DNA from: Candidatus Omnitrophica bacterium CG11_big_fil_rev_8_21_14_0_20_41_12
GTDB taxonomy: Bacteria > Omnitrophota > Gorgyraeia > Gygaellales > Profunditerraquicolaceae
DNA length: 33,197 nucleotides
Direction of reading: 5' to 3'
NCBI GenBank assembly: GCA_002796135.1
Contig: PCWB01000034.1
Span: 1-33,197, forward strand
Shown here: piece after piece, positions 8,742-17,548 of the stretch
Layout of the letters: each line of letters begins with the position of its first letter
Position numbering within the stretch: the stretch's first letter is position 1
Notes under the pieces: generated by a model
What the model saw: only the letters and a program-made list of their open reading frames with translations
The model's database searches: none
Told to the model about the DNA's origin: nothing
Program-made: the position numbers and the translations under genes

Positions 8742-10031
8742 ATGACTAGAATAAAAGCATTTAGGGCATTAGTTTATAATCAGGAAAAAGTCGCAGACCT
8801 TAAGCAGGTAGTTTGCCCTCCTTATGATGTAATCTCGCCGTCCGCTCAAGAGAAGCTTCATGAACGTTCACTCCATAATTTCATCCACATACTTTTAGGG
8901 AAGGATTTACCCGGAGATGATAAATACCGCCGGGCAGGAGTAATTTTTCGTGCGTGGCTAAAGGATGATATTTTGATTCAAGATGAACGTCCAGGAGTCT
9001 ATTTTTACAGCCAGCAATATGTTATTCGCGGAGAGAAAAAAACCCGATTGGGTTTTATCGCTCTACTCAGTCTCGGTGATGAAAAGAAATCTCCTGTTTT
9101 TGGGCACGAGAATACGCATAGCGCAGCCAAGCTTGACAGGTTCAAGCTGATTAAGCAGGTTAAAGCAAATCTTAGCCCGATATTTATCGTTTTTCAGGAT
9201 AAGCAACGCATCATCCAGAGGATATTTCAGAAGAATATACCTCTTCTTAAGGCATTTATTGAAGTAACTGATGATGAGAAAACCGTGCATAAATTATGGC
9301 GGATCGACGATCCGCTTAGCTTAAAGGCGATTGAATCCGGCACTAATGATGAAAATATGTTTATTGCTGACGGACACCACCGTTATGAAGTTTCCTGCGC
9401 GTATCGCGATCTAATGAAGGAAAAACTTCAAAGTCAATTTACCGGCGAAGAAGACTTTAATTATTGCCTGGCGTATTTTACTAATCCTGATCCGCGTGGT
9501 TTATCTATTTTACCGATACATCGCTTGCTTAGGCTGGAGTCTAAATTGGATATCAATGATTTTATCATCCGGGCTAAGGAATATTTTGATGTCGACCAGA
9601 TAAAAGACAGGGTGCGTTTTCTTTTTCTTATGGAAAAAGCCGGCTGCACTGAGCACTTAATAGGTTTTTATAAGGAAAAAAAGTATTATTTATTGCGCTT
9701 AAAGAATGTACGTATTTTGGATAAATTAATTGCCGATAAGCCCAAAGAGTACAGGGCTCTGGATGTAGCGATTCTTAATTACCTGGTATTAAAAAATATT
9801 TTAAAACTTGATTTAGCTAATTTGCAGAATATAAGCTATAGTCCGGATCCGGTAGAATTCATGAAACAGGTAGATAATGATCCTCTAAATATAGCCTTTT
9901 TTTTAAATCCGGTTAAAATTGAACAGATTATTAATGTGGCTTTGGGTGGCAATAAGATGCCCCTTAAATCCACTTATTTTTATCCAAAAGTTCTTTCTGG
10001 TCTAGTCGTCAATAAATTAGACAAGGTCTAA
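8742..10031 (+). CDS. DUF1015 (COG4198) family protein
   Basis: A conserved protein of 429 residues and unknown function. I place the start at the ATG at 8742, one base after the fmdB stop, because the family begins at IKAFRALVYNQEKV. An in-frame ATG at 8688 would add 18 Arg/Ala-rich residues lying inside fmdB. Conserved blocks are VVCPPYDVISP (23-33), FGHENTH (120-126) followed by KLDRFKLIKQVKANLSPIF, and ADGHHRYE (209-216). The invariant His, Asp and Arg residues suggest a catalytic or ligand-binding site, but no reaction is established that I can name. No Shine-Dalgarno sequence is visible, so coupling to fmdB is likely. DUF1015 genes are often seen near serine or phosphoglycerate metabolism genes in other genomes; here the neighbours are chaperones and accD. 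Confidence 0.88.
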   Translation: MTRIKAFRALVYNQEKVADLKQVVCPPYDVISPSAQEKLHERSLHNFIHILLGKDLPGDDKYRRAGVIFRAWLKDDILIQDERPGVYFYSQQYVIRGEKKTRLGFIALLSLGDEKKSPVFGHENTHSAAKLDRFKLIKQVKANLSPIFIVFQDKQRIIQRIFQKNIPLLKAFIEVTDDEKTVHKLWRIDDPLSLKAIESGTNDENMFIADGHHRYEVSCAYRDLMKEKLQSQFTGEEDFNYCLAYFTNPDPRGLSILPIHRLLRLESKLDINDFIIRAKEYFDVDQIKDRVRFLFLMEKAGCTEHLIGFYKEKKYYLLRLKNVRILDKLIADKPKEYRALDVAILNYLVLKNILKLDLANLQNISYSPDPVEFMKQVDNDPLNIAFFLNPVKIEQIINVALGGNKMPLKSTYFYPKVLSGLVVNKLDKV

Positions 10032-10034
10032 ACA

Positions 10035-10874
10035 ATGGCTCTATTCGGTAAACCAAAATATACGATTGTGCGGTTAAAGAAAAGAGAGATTCCCGAGGGC
10101 TTGTGGACTAAATGCGAGGAATGCTCCGAAACTCTTTATAATAAAACCCTGGATGAAAATTTCAAAGTTTGTCCTAAGTGTAATTATCATTTCGGGCTGA
10201 CGGCTTACGAAAGGATTGATTTATTATTTGATCAGAATAGTTTTCTGGAATTTGATAAAGATATGATCTCTCTGGACCCGCTTGATTTTAAAGGCCCAAA
10301 AACTTATAAAGAAAAATTAAATCAAGACCAGGAAGCTACAGGATTAAAAGATGCGGTTGTTTCCGGCGAAGGTAAGCTTAACGGTAGGCGGGTGGTTATG
10401 GCGGTTACGGACTCACGCTTTATCATGGGCTCGATGGGTTCGGTGGTAGGAGAAAAAATTACCCGCTCAATTGAGTTTGCTACTAAAAATAAGCTACCGA
10501 TGATTATTGTCTCCGGTTCAGGAGGAGGGGCGCGGATGTATGAGGGGATGTTTAGCCTTATGCAGATGGCCAAAACTTGCGCCGCTTTAGCTTATTTGCG
10601 TAAGGCAAAATTACCTTATATTTCGGTACTGACTAATCCCACGATGGCCGGGATTATGGCATCATTTGCCAGTGTCGGTGATATAATTATGGCGGAGCCT
10701 AAAGCCTTGATTGGTTTTACCGGGCCCCGGGTCATTGAGCAGACTATCCGTCAGAAGCTTCCCGCTGGCTTTCAGCGCTCGGAGTTTTTATTAGAGCATG
10801 GGCTTATCGATATGATTGTTAATCGCAAGAATATGAAGGATACTTTAAATCAATTACTCGATTACTTTAGTTAA
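10035..10874 (+). CDS. accD: Acetyl-CoA carboxylase carboxyltransferase subunit beta
   Basis: Beta half of the carboxyltransferase that moves CO2 from carboxybiotin to acetyl-CoA, the first committed step of fatty acid synthesis. It has 279 residues, with the N-terminal C4 zinc ribbon C27, C30, C46 and C49 that marks bacterial AccD. Carboxyltransferase motifs include MGSMGSVVGEKITRS, SGSGGGARMYEG and TNPTMAGIMASFASVGDI. These are followed by EPKALIGFTGPRVIEQTI, which helps build the oxyanion hole. It starts 3 bases after the DUF1015 stop and appears to be the last gene of the heat-shock transcript. The alpha-subunit gene accA is not in the window, so subunits must be supplied from another locus. 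Confidence 0.97.
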   Translation: MALFGKPKYTIVRLKKREIPEGLWTKCEECSETLYNKTLDENFKVCPKCNYHFGLTAYERIDLLFDQNSFLEFDKDMISLDPLDFKGPKTYKEKLNQDQEATGLKDAVVSGEGKLNGRRVVMAVTDSRFIMGSMGSVVGEKITRSIEFATKNKLPMIIVSGSGGGARMYEGMFSLMQMAKTCAALAYLRKAKLPYISVLTNPTMAGIMASFASVGDIIMAEPKALIGFTGPRVIEQTIRQKLPAGFQRSEFLLEHGLIDMIVNRKNMKDTLNQLLDYFS

Positions 10875-10917
10875 TTTTATATAATTAGTGGGTTTTACTT
10901 AATCAAGTGAGAATTAA

Positions 10918-12021
10918 ATGGCCCAGGTAAGTTTAGATAATGTTTGTAAAGTTTTTAAAGGGGATATCCTTGCCGTCAATAAAATTAATTTAGGGATCGA
11001 AAATAAAGAATTTATGGTTTTAGTCGGGCCTTCCGGTTGCGGTAAATCCACCACCTTAAGAATGATTGCCGGTTTAGAAGATATAAGTTCAGGCAGTATC
11101 TATATCGGGAACAAACTGGTTAATGAAGTTCCGGCAAAGGACCGTGATATTGCCATGGTGTTTCAGAACTACGCTCTTTATCCGCATATGAGCGTTGAGG
11201 AGAATATGTCGTTTGGCTTGAGGCTGCGCCGTATGCCTAAGCAGGAGATCGCTCAACGGGTCAATGAGGCAGCTGAGATCTTAGGGATTAAGCGCCTGTT
11301 TAAACGAAAGCCACGTGAGCTTTCCGGAGGGGAGCGTCAACGGGTAGCCGTGGGTAGGGCGATTGTCAGAAAACCGACAGTGTTTTTATTTGATGAGCCC
11401 TTGAGTAATCTTGACGCTAAAATGCGCGTACAGATGCGCACGGAGATCCATAAGTTACATATCCGGCTGCAGACAACGATCATTTATGTAACTCATGATC
11501 AGGTCGAAGCGATGACGATGGGAGATCGAATTGCGGTAATGAAAGATGGGGCGATCTCTCAATTAGGTGATCCTATTGATGTTTATGACCATCCGAGGAA
11601 TAAGTTTGTTGCCGGTTTTATCGGTTCTCCGCCGATGAATTTTATGCAGGGACAGATTATCAAGAAAGAAGGCAAGCTGTACTTTGATGAAGGTAAGATC
11701 CGGGTTAAGTTGGTTGAAGATATGTATAAGAAGATGGCTAATTATGTAGGCCTGGAGGTAATCTTTGGAATTCGATCCGAAAATATTTACGATAGATTAT
11801 TTATTTCGCAAGCCCCGCCTGAGAATATTGTTAAAGTCAATTGTGAAGTATTCGAACCGATTGGCTCAGAGGTTTATCTTTATTTAAATACGGGCAGGCA
11901 TACCTTTATTGCCCGCGTAGACGCTCATAACCGTCCCCGGATTAATCAGGAAATGGACGTGGTTTTTGATATGAGCAAGGGGCATTTTTTTGATAAGAGC
12001 ACTGAAGAAGCTATTCGTTAG
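10918..12021 (+). CDS. ABC transporter ATPase, MalK/UgpC/MsmX type
   Basis: A 367-residue ATPase of carbohydrate-uptake ABC importers. Walker [10 protein letters not shown] is at 37-45 and the Q-loop Gln at 83 ([13 protein letters not shown]). The signature LSGGERQ is at 135-141, Walker B FLFDE at 156-160, the D-loop SNLD at 163-166 and the switch His at 193. Residues from about 240 form the C-terminal TOBE/OB-like domain that in MalK-type proteins carries regulation. No permease or binding-protein genes flank it, so it may serve several separate sugar transporters, as MsmX does in Bacillus; that is inference. A TATAAT-like hexamer (10880-10885) lies upstream without a good -35, so its transcription start is unsure. 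The sugar specificity cannot be read from the sequence. Confidence 0.92.
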   Translation: MAQVSLDNVCKVFKGDILAVNKINLGIENKEFMVLVGPSGCGKSTTLRMIAGLEDISSGSIYIGNKLVNEVPAKDRDIAMVFQNYALYPHMSVEENMSFGLRLRRMPKQEIAQRVNEAAEILGIKRLFKRKPRELSGGERQRVAVGRAIVRKPTVFLFDEPLSNLDAKMRVQMRTEIHKLHIRLQTTIIYVTHDQVEAMTMGDRIAVMKDGAISQLGDPIDVYDHPRNKFVAGFIGSPPMNFMQGQIIKKEGKLYFDEGKIRVKLVEDMYKKMANYVGLEVIFGIRSENIYDRLFISQAPPENIVKVNCEVFEPIGSEVYLYLNTGRHTFIARVDAHNRPRINQEMDVVFDMSKGHFFDKSTEEAIR

Positions 12022-12056
12022 GCTTTAAAATCCAGCTTAAAGTTTAAGTTGCCCAG

Positions 12057-13340
12057 ATGCCTTTGAAAAACTCCTCTAGCAAAATACCAGTTTTTTTATT
12101 AATTATCTCTTTCTGCTTGCTTCTATTCAATTCTGTTTTCCTTCATGAAAAGATTAATTTAGTTGTTTCCCTGGTATTTACTCTCGCCAACATCTCTATA
12201 TTTATCTATTTTTTAAAATTATCCTCCCGAAAGTCCGCGCTGATTAAATCTGAAATTGAGCACAGCTCAGAGCAGATCAACATTATTAATGTCGATATTC
12301 AAAAGAGCCGCCAGCTGGCTAAGGCGCTTAAGTTAAAGATTACCCGCTATGACAACCTAAAAAAAATAATCGAAAAATTGAATGTTTCCTTAAAGACAGA
12401 TACGGTTATTCGCGAATTGACCGCTGCGGTTTATTCCTTGATCTCAGATAACCGGGGAATTGCTTTATTTTATTTGGTGGACAATCAATACCAGAGATTA
12501 AATCTTGTTTATTCGCTCAAAGATGACAGCGATTTAGTTATACTTTCAAAGGAAGGCGATATTTTTGATCAATGGGTCTTAAGGCACTCCAACCAGCTTA
12601 TCGTTGAGGATTTAAAGAATGATTTTCGTTTTGACCCGGAAAAGACCCTGCTTCAGGATCGGCGCCAGATTTTTTCCTTGATCAGTTCGCCCTTAGTTAG
12701 CCATGACTCTTTACTTGGCCTGTTACGGCTTGAAAGTAAGAAGGCAGGTTTTTTTACTCAGGATGATCTGCGTTTTTTGGCATTGGTAGCTGATTTGGGA
12801 TCAGCGGCATTGGAGAATAGCCTGCTTTTTCACAAAAAAGAGGAGCTGGCAATCCACGATGATCTTACCGGCCTTTTTACCAAACATCATTTTGTCAGCC
12901 GTTTAAAAGACGAGGTGAAACGTTGCCAGCGCCTGGATCAATATTTATCGTTGATGATGATCGACATTGATTTTTTTAAACAATATAACGATAAATTCGG
13001 CCATACTGCCGGAGATATTGTGCTCAAGAAAGTTGGATTATTGCTCAAAAGTTCTTTAAGGGAGGTTAATCCTTTATTATGCCGTTTCGGCGGAGAAGAG
13101 TTTTTGGTTATGTTGAGCGGATTAAATAAACAGAAGGCTTTAGTTCTGGCAGAAGATCTGCGAGGCAGGATTGAAAAAAAGACGATTATCTTACGCCGCA
13201 ATGAGACACACATCACTGTTTCTATCGGAGTAGCAAGCCTGCCGCTTGATACCAAGGATGATGATGAATTGATCCAAAAAGCCGATAAAGCCATGTATAA
13301 AGCTAAGGAAAAAGGAAGAAACCGAGTATGCTCCATATAA
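12057..13340 (+). CDS. Membrane GAF-GGDEF diguanylate cyclase
   Basis: Likely makes cyclic di-GMP. The 427 residues comprise two transmembrane helices (about 10-28 and 33-53), a helical linker (60-105) and a GAF-like sensor (about 110-258). A GGDEF domain (265-427) follows, with GGEEF at 345-349 and the upstream DDLTGLF and MMIDIDFFKQYND metal and nucleotide motifs. The active-site sequence is intact. The inhibitory I-site (RxxD ending six residues before the motif) is absent: the equivalent residues are EVNP. Feedback inhibition by product through this site is therefore unlikely. The helices leave almost no periplasmic domain, so the signal is probably sensed in the cytoplasm by the GAF domain or in the membrane. 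The gene overlaps the next diguanylate cyclase gene by 13 bases. Confidence 0.9.
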   Translation: MPLKNSSSKIPVFLLIISFCLLLFNSVFLHEKINLVVSLVFTLANISIFIYFLKLSSRKSALIKSEIEHSSEQINIINVDIQKSRQLAKALKLKITRYDNLKKIIEKLNVSLKTDTVIRELTAAVYSLISDNRGIALFYLVDNQYQRLNLVYSLKDDSDLVILSKEGDIFDQWVLRHSNQLIVEDLKNDFRFDPEKTLLQDRRQIFSLISSPLVSHDSLLGLLRLESKKAGFFTQDDLRFLALVADLGSAALENSLLFHKKEELAIHDDLTGLFTKHHFVSRLKDEVKRCQRLDQYLSLMMIDIDFFKQYNDKFGHTAGDIVLKKVGLLLKSSLREVNPLLCRFGGEEFLVMLSGLNKQKALVLAEDLRGRIEKKTIILRRNETHITVSIGVASLPLDTKDDDELIQKADKAMYKAKEKGRNRVCSI

Positions 13341-14323
13341 TTTTATTTTCATTTATATCAATTTTGTGGTTTATATTTTTAAAAACATTTTTTTTAAGCC
13401 GCTTGAAGTTCTTTAGCGAGCAAAATTCAGTGTTGCTTAGTGAATTCAATAGTTTGACTCAAGCCAAAGATCGCCTGGATCTAGAAAATAGGCAGCTTAA
13501 TGAAAAATTCGCTGATACTTTGGCTATTTATGAGTTAGCCAAGGATATTTGTAATAGCCTGGAGGAGGAAAAAGTTTTCGCTATCTTTAACAAAAGTTTG
13601 AAGAATTACATTTCGGTAGGTGATTGCCGCTATATAAAAGAAGCTGCAGATTTAATAAAATATAAAGATTATAATATCCTGCCTTTAAATATTGAAGAAA
13701 ATCAAATTATCGGATACTTGGCGGTGGATAGAATACCGGAGGCGGATAAGGAAAAGTTTGGAATACTCACTCAGCAACTTTTGATTGGGCTCAGAAGAGC
13801 ATTGTTGTACGAGAAGGTTCAAAGTTTAACGATTACCGATTCGCTTACGGGTGCTTACTGTCGCAGATATTTTCTGGAGCGTTTTAGCGAAGAATTAAAG
13901 CGTTCTAAAAAAAATAAACTGCATTTAACTTTTCTAATGGTCGATATCGATAACTTTAAGCAGTTTAACGACCATTACGGCCATTTAGTCGGGGATGCTA
14001 TATTACGCCAGGTTTCTAAGATCATATCTGAAGCAATCAGGCAGATTGATTTTTTCGGCCGTTACGGAGGAGAGGAGTTTTCTATTGTTTTGGCTGAAAC
14101 AGACCGGGATCAGGCTAATTTTGCCGCCGAGCGTATTCGTCAGGCAATCGCAACCGTATTAATCAGGGTTTATGATGAGGAGCTTAAAGTTACCGCAAGC
14201 ATAGGGGTTTCTACTTTTCCGGATAATGCTTTGAATATGCAGGATGCAATCGAGCTGGCGGATCAAGCCCTTTATTTGGCTAAGGAAACTGGTAAAAACA
14301 AAGTCTGTTTTACCCCTGCCTAA
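13328..14323 (+). CDS. Membrane-anchored GGDEF diguanylate cyclase
   Basis: Second putative diguanylate cyclase, 331 residues. One N-terminal transmembrane helix (about 2-23) is followed by a coiled coil (30-65) and a degenerate sensor region (about 66-160) that looks like a shortened GAF domain. The GGDEF domain spans about 165-331. GGEEF lies at 247-251 and is preceded by RQID at 238-241, a correctly spaced I-site, so product inhibition is expected. DSLTGAY and LMVDIDNFKQFND complete the active-site pattern. It overlaps the preceding cyclase by 13 bases and shares its general plan, suggesting an old duplication followed by divergence of the sensors. No signal is known. Confidence 0.9.
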   Translation: MLHIILFSFISILWFIFLKTFFLSRLKFFSEQNSVLLSEFNSLTQAKDRLDLENRQLNEKFADTLAIYELAKDICNSLEEEKVFAIFNKSLKNYISVGDCRYIKEAADLIKYKDYNILPLNIEENQIIGYLAVDRIPEADKEKFGILTQQLLIGLRRALLYEKVQSLTITDSLTGAYCRRYFLERFSEELKRSKKNKLHLTFLMVDIDNFKQFNDHYGHLVGDAILRQVSKIISEAIRQIDFFGRYGGEEFSIVLAETDRDQANFAAERIRQAIATVLIRVYDEELKVTASIGVSTFPDNALNMQDAIELADQALYLAKETGKNKVCFTPA

Positions 14324-14338
14324 AAGTAAAGTTATTCC

Positions 14339-14367
14339 TTGAAAAACGAGATGTTTTAATATAAAAT
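14339..14367 (+). promoter_or_regulatory. Candidate promoter just ahead of the ROK kinase gene
   Basis: TTGAAA (14339-14344), a 17-base spacer and TAAAAT (14362-14367) fit a sigma70 promoter. The -10 box ends only six bases before the ATG at 14374 and no Shine-Dalgarno sequence is present. If real, this promoter would make a nearly or fully leaderless mRNA. Confidence 0.35.
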
Positions 14368-14373
14368 ACCACA

Positions 14374-15300
14374 ATGGTTAAAAAATTTATTATTGGGATA
14401 GATTTAGGGGGCACGAACTTAAAGTGTGCTTTGCTGGATACTAATTTAAAGATTAGAGCCAAAAACTCTTTTAGCACAAGGAGTTTCAATAATAAGCCTA
14501 AGCTTATTGTCGGTATTGTCGGCATAATCAATAGTTTTATTTTTAATCATGGTTTAGCTAGATCTTCTATTTTAGGAGTAGGTTTGGGTTTACCTGGTCC
14601 GATAGATACCTTTGGCGGAATCGTACACTTTTTTCCCAACATCAAGGGATGGAATAATGTTGGCTTTAAGAAAATTTTAGAAAAAAAGTTAAAACTTCCG
14701 ATTGTTATTGACAATGATGCTAATCTTATGACTCTGGCTGAGCACAGGTGCGGAGCTGCAGCCGGATATAAAAATGCACTGTGCTTGACTTTAGGTACCG
14801 GGGTGGGGGGAGGCCTAATTATTAACGGGGTTTTGTTCCGGGGCGCTGATAATGCTGCCGGAGAAATCGGCCATTTGCCGCTTAATGAAAACGGTCCTCC
14901 TTGTGGTTGCGGAAGCCGGGCTTGCCTTGAATCATATATCGGAAATAATACCATAATTAAAGAAGCATCTAAATTATTCGGCCGGCAGATTTCTCTTGAA
15001 GAAGTCAGCCGCTTAGCCGGTCATAATAATGCCAAGGCAATAAAATTTTGGAGCAAAGTCGGACAGAGGCTGGGCCTGGCTTTATCCGGTGCTGTAAATT
15101 TACTAAATCTTGATGTCGTGGTCATTGGCGGTGGGGTGGCCGGTGCAGGCAATATATTATTTAAAAGCGTAAAACAAGCGATTTGGCAGCGCGCCATGAG
15201 CGTTCAGGCAAAAAGGGTGAAAATATTTAAAGCCAAATTAGGAGTTGATGCCGGCTTAATCGGTGCAGGATATTTAGTTAAGGAAAGATTGTTGAAATGA
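14374..15300 (+). CDS. ROK-family sugar kinase (probable glucokinase)
   Basis: ATP-dependent hexose kinase of the ROK family, 308 residues. The phosphate motif GIDLGGTN spans residues 8-15. Catalytic Asp is at 115 within DNDANL, and GTGVGGGLIINGVL is at 141-154. The ROK zinc site shows GEIGH with His167 and the CGCGSxxC pattern with C177, C179 and C184, followed by LESY. Because it has the zinc motif and no helix-turn-helix, it is a kinase and not a NagC/XylR-type repressor. Glucose is the likeliest substrate, but N-acetylmannosamine or another hexose is possible. Its stop shares an ATGA with lptD, so the kinase and the LPS assembly gene are probably translated from one mRNA. Confidence 0.9.
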   Translation: MVKKFIIGIDLGGTNLKCALLDTNLKIRAKNSFSTRSFNNKPKLIVGIVGIINSFIFNHGLARSSILGVGLGLPGPIDTFGGIVHFFPNIKGWNNVGFKKILEKKLKLPIVIDNDANLMTLAEHRCGAAAGYKNALCLTLGTGVGGGLIINGVLFRGADNAAGEIGHLPLNENGPPCGCGSRACLESYIGNNTIIKEASKLFGRQISLEEVSRLAGHNNAKAIKFWSKVGQRLGLALSGAVNLLNLDVVVIGGGVAGAGNILFKSVKQAIWQRAMSVQAKRVKIFKAKLGVDAGLIGAGYLVKERLLK

Positions 15301-17522
15301 GAAATTTTGTGATTAAGATCCCGCTTAACAAATTTAAAAGAATAATATTTTTAGTTTGTTTTTTTAACGCGCTCGTTTTATCTAGCGGATTGATCTTTGC
15401 CGAAGAAGCTAAAGAATCTCCCATAATTATTAATGGCGACAATGTTGAGTACTCTGCCGATAGCAGAGAAGTCAGTGCTACCGGTAATATCGAAGTTACT
15501 TATAAAGGCTCAAAGCTGACTTGTAATAAATTAAGAGTCAATATGCAAACAAGGGATGGAGTGGCTGAAGGCAATGCCAGGCTGCAGGATGCCAAGGGGG
15601 TAGTTACCGGAGAGAAAATAATTTATAATTTTGCCGATAAGAAAGGGGTAATCCTTGACGCGGATTTTCGTGCTAACCCATATTTTGGCAAGGCTAAAAA
15701 GGTAGAAAAGGTAAGTGATAGTGAATTTATTGCCAGGAGAGGTTATTTTACCACTTGTAGCCTAGATCAACCGCATTATCGTTTTGAGGCAAAGAAATTG
15801 AATATGTTTCCCGGGGATAAGACGCAGGCCAAAGAGGCTACGCTTTATCTTGGCGCTGTTCCGGTTGCCTATCTTCCCAAGTTTAATTATTCGATGAAAG
15901 AGCCGCTCATGCACGTGCAAGTTGAGCCGGGAACCAGGAAGGATTGGGGGCCATATTTATTGAGCGCCTGGCGTTATAATATTACCAGTAATGTGGATGG
16001 TAGGTTTCTACTTGATTACCGCAATAAACTGGGCTGGGCAGAAGGTTTTTACACAAATTACAGAACTCCGGGTGTTGGAAAGGGTGAGTTTAAGTTTTAT
16101 TACACGCAGGAAAAACCCGCTGATCAGCCAAAGGGGATGCCGACGGAGTTTCAGCGTTATTTTATGCGTTGGCGGCATAAATGGGATATTGATCAACGCA
16201 CTAATTTTGTCTCTGAATTCTTTAAAATTACGGACGAAAGAAGGAAGCTTGATTCAAGCTATCCGGCTAATCATAATTTCCTGCAAGATTATTTTTTCCG
16301 TGAGTATGAGAAAGATAGCCAGCCACTTAGTTACGCCTTATTCCATCATGCTTTTAATTATTCCAGTTTGGATATTCTTTTGCAGATGCGCACTAACCAT
16401 TGGTTTAATCAGATTGAGAAGCTACCGGAATTAAACTACAGCCTTCCGAGTTTACAATTATGGGAAACGCCATTTTATTTTGAGAATATAACCCAACTGG
16501 GAAATTATAATAAAAAGGGATCGATGATGCCTGTACCAACTAATGACGATGTAACGGTGGCACGGTTAGATACTAAAAATACGATCTCTCAACCAATGAA
16601 GATTGCTTTTATACAATTTAGGCCTTTTGTTTCCAGCCGGCAAACCTTTTATGACAAGGGAGCAAATGATCAGACGGGAATCATACGTACGATTTTCTCA
16701 GGCGGAGCAGACATGAGCACGAAATTCTACCGCATATTTGATGTTAAATCTAATTTCTTGAACATGGATATTAACGGCTTAAGGCATATCATTACGCCTA
16801 CGGTTGCCTATCTTTATACGCATGTGCCGACTATCCCGGGGACAAATATAAAACAGATCGATAGCGTAGATTCTATCAACCGCGGTAATACTTTTTCTTT
16901 GGGTTTGTCTAATAAGCTGCAAACTAAACGCGAAGGAAAGAGTATTGATTTCGTGGATTTTCTGGTAACTACCGAATATGTGGTTGACCCTAAGAACGGA
17001 GATAATGCATTTTTGACTAATACCAACAAAAAATTTGTCAGTCAGCTTTCAGATGTTCTTTTTAAATTAAAGGTGCTTCCTTATTCATGGTTACGCCTTG
17101 AAGGAGATGCAACCTACGAACATTCAGATCGCGATAATGTAAATTATAACCGTTTTTCTTTAGCTAACTATGATTTGACATTGGATTTAGGGAAAGATCG
17201 CTCCTTTGGAGTCGGCCAGCGCTACGAAAGAAAAGGTAAAAACGAAGTTACTTTGGATTTAAGGTGGCGGCTTAGCCCCAAATGGAAATTCGGAATGTAC
17301 CAGCGTTATAATTTTAAAAAGACTGATCTTTTCGATCTTGGTTCTCAGGAGCAGGAGTATACCTTGACTCGCGATCTGCATTGTTGGGAGCTGGATATTA
17401 CCCTTAATAAGAAGGAAATCAGCGGAACAAGTATATTTTTCACCTTCAGGCTTAAGGCCTTCCCGGAAAATGAATTCGGTTTTGATCAGTCGCTAACTGA
17501 GAAGAAATCCGGCGCTCAATAA
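15297..17522 (+). CDS. lptD: LPS assembly outer-membrane protein LptD
   Basis: Beta-barrel that inserts lipopolysaccharide into the outer leaflet, 741 residues. A signal peptide occupies about residues 1-35, ending in SSGLIFAEE. An OstA/LptA-like beta-jellyroll domain follows (about 42-160: NGDNVEYSADSREVSATGNI, then VTGEKIIYNF). The long barrel domain contains GLRHIITPTVAY, a typical LptD block, and ends with repeated aromatic strands. Cysteines outside the signal peptide are C76, C154 (FTTCSLDQPHYRF) and C696 near the C-terminus. Escherichia coli LptD uses four cysteines in two disulfides; here only one C-terminal cysteine is seen. Presence of LptD argues for an LPS-bearing outer membrane. 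It overlaps the ROK gene by four bases. lptA, lptB, lptC and lptE are not in the window. Confidence 0.93.
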   Translation: MRNFVIKIPLNKFKRIIFLVCFFNALVLSSGLIFAEEAKESPIIINGDNVEYSADSREVSATGNIEVTYKGSKLTCNKLRVNMQTRDGVAEGNARLQDAKGVVTGEKIIYNFADKKGVILDADFRANPYFGKAKKVEKVSDSEFIARRGYFTTCSLDQPHYRFEAKKLNMFPGDKTQAKEATLYLGAVPVAYLPKFNYSMKEPLMHVQVEPGTRKDWGPYLLSAWRYNITSNVDGRFLLDYRNKLGWAEGFYTNYRTPGVGKGEFKFYYTQEKPADQPKGMPTEFQRYFMRWRHKWDIDQRTNFVSEFFKITDERRKLDSSYPANHNFLQDYFFREYEKDSQPLSYALFHHAFNYSSLDILLQMRTNHWFNQIEKLPELNYSLPSLQLWETPFYFENITQLGNYNKKGSMMPVPTNDDVTVARLDTKNTISQPMKIAFIQFRPFVSSRQTFYDKGANDQTGIIRTIFSGGADMSTKFYRIFDVKSNFLNMDINGLRHIITPTVAYLYTHVPTIPGTNIKQIDSVDSINRGNTFSLGLSNKLQTKREGKSIDFVDFLVTTEYVVDPKNGDNAFLTNTNKKFVSQLSDVLFKLKVLPYSWLRLEGDATYEHSDRDNVNYNRFSLANYDLTLDLGKDRSFGVGQRYERKGKNEVTLDLRWRLSPKWKFGMYQRYNFKKTDLFDLGSQEQEYTLTRDLHCWELDITLNKKEISGTSIFFTFRLKAFPENEFGFDQSLTEKKSGAQ

Positions 17523-17548
17523 AATAAGATAAATATAGGAGTATTAAA

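Noticed and set aside
12022-12056. Possible terminator after the ABC ATPase gene (CTTTAA with TTAAAG)
   Set aside because: The stem is short and AT-only, and no proper T run follows.
14547-14954. 135-codon minus-strand frame inside the ROK gene
   Set aside because: It lies fully inside a confident kinase gene and has low-complexity Pro-rich sequence without recognisable domains.
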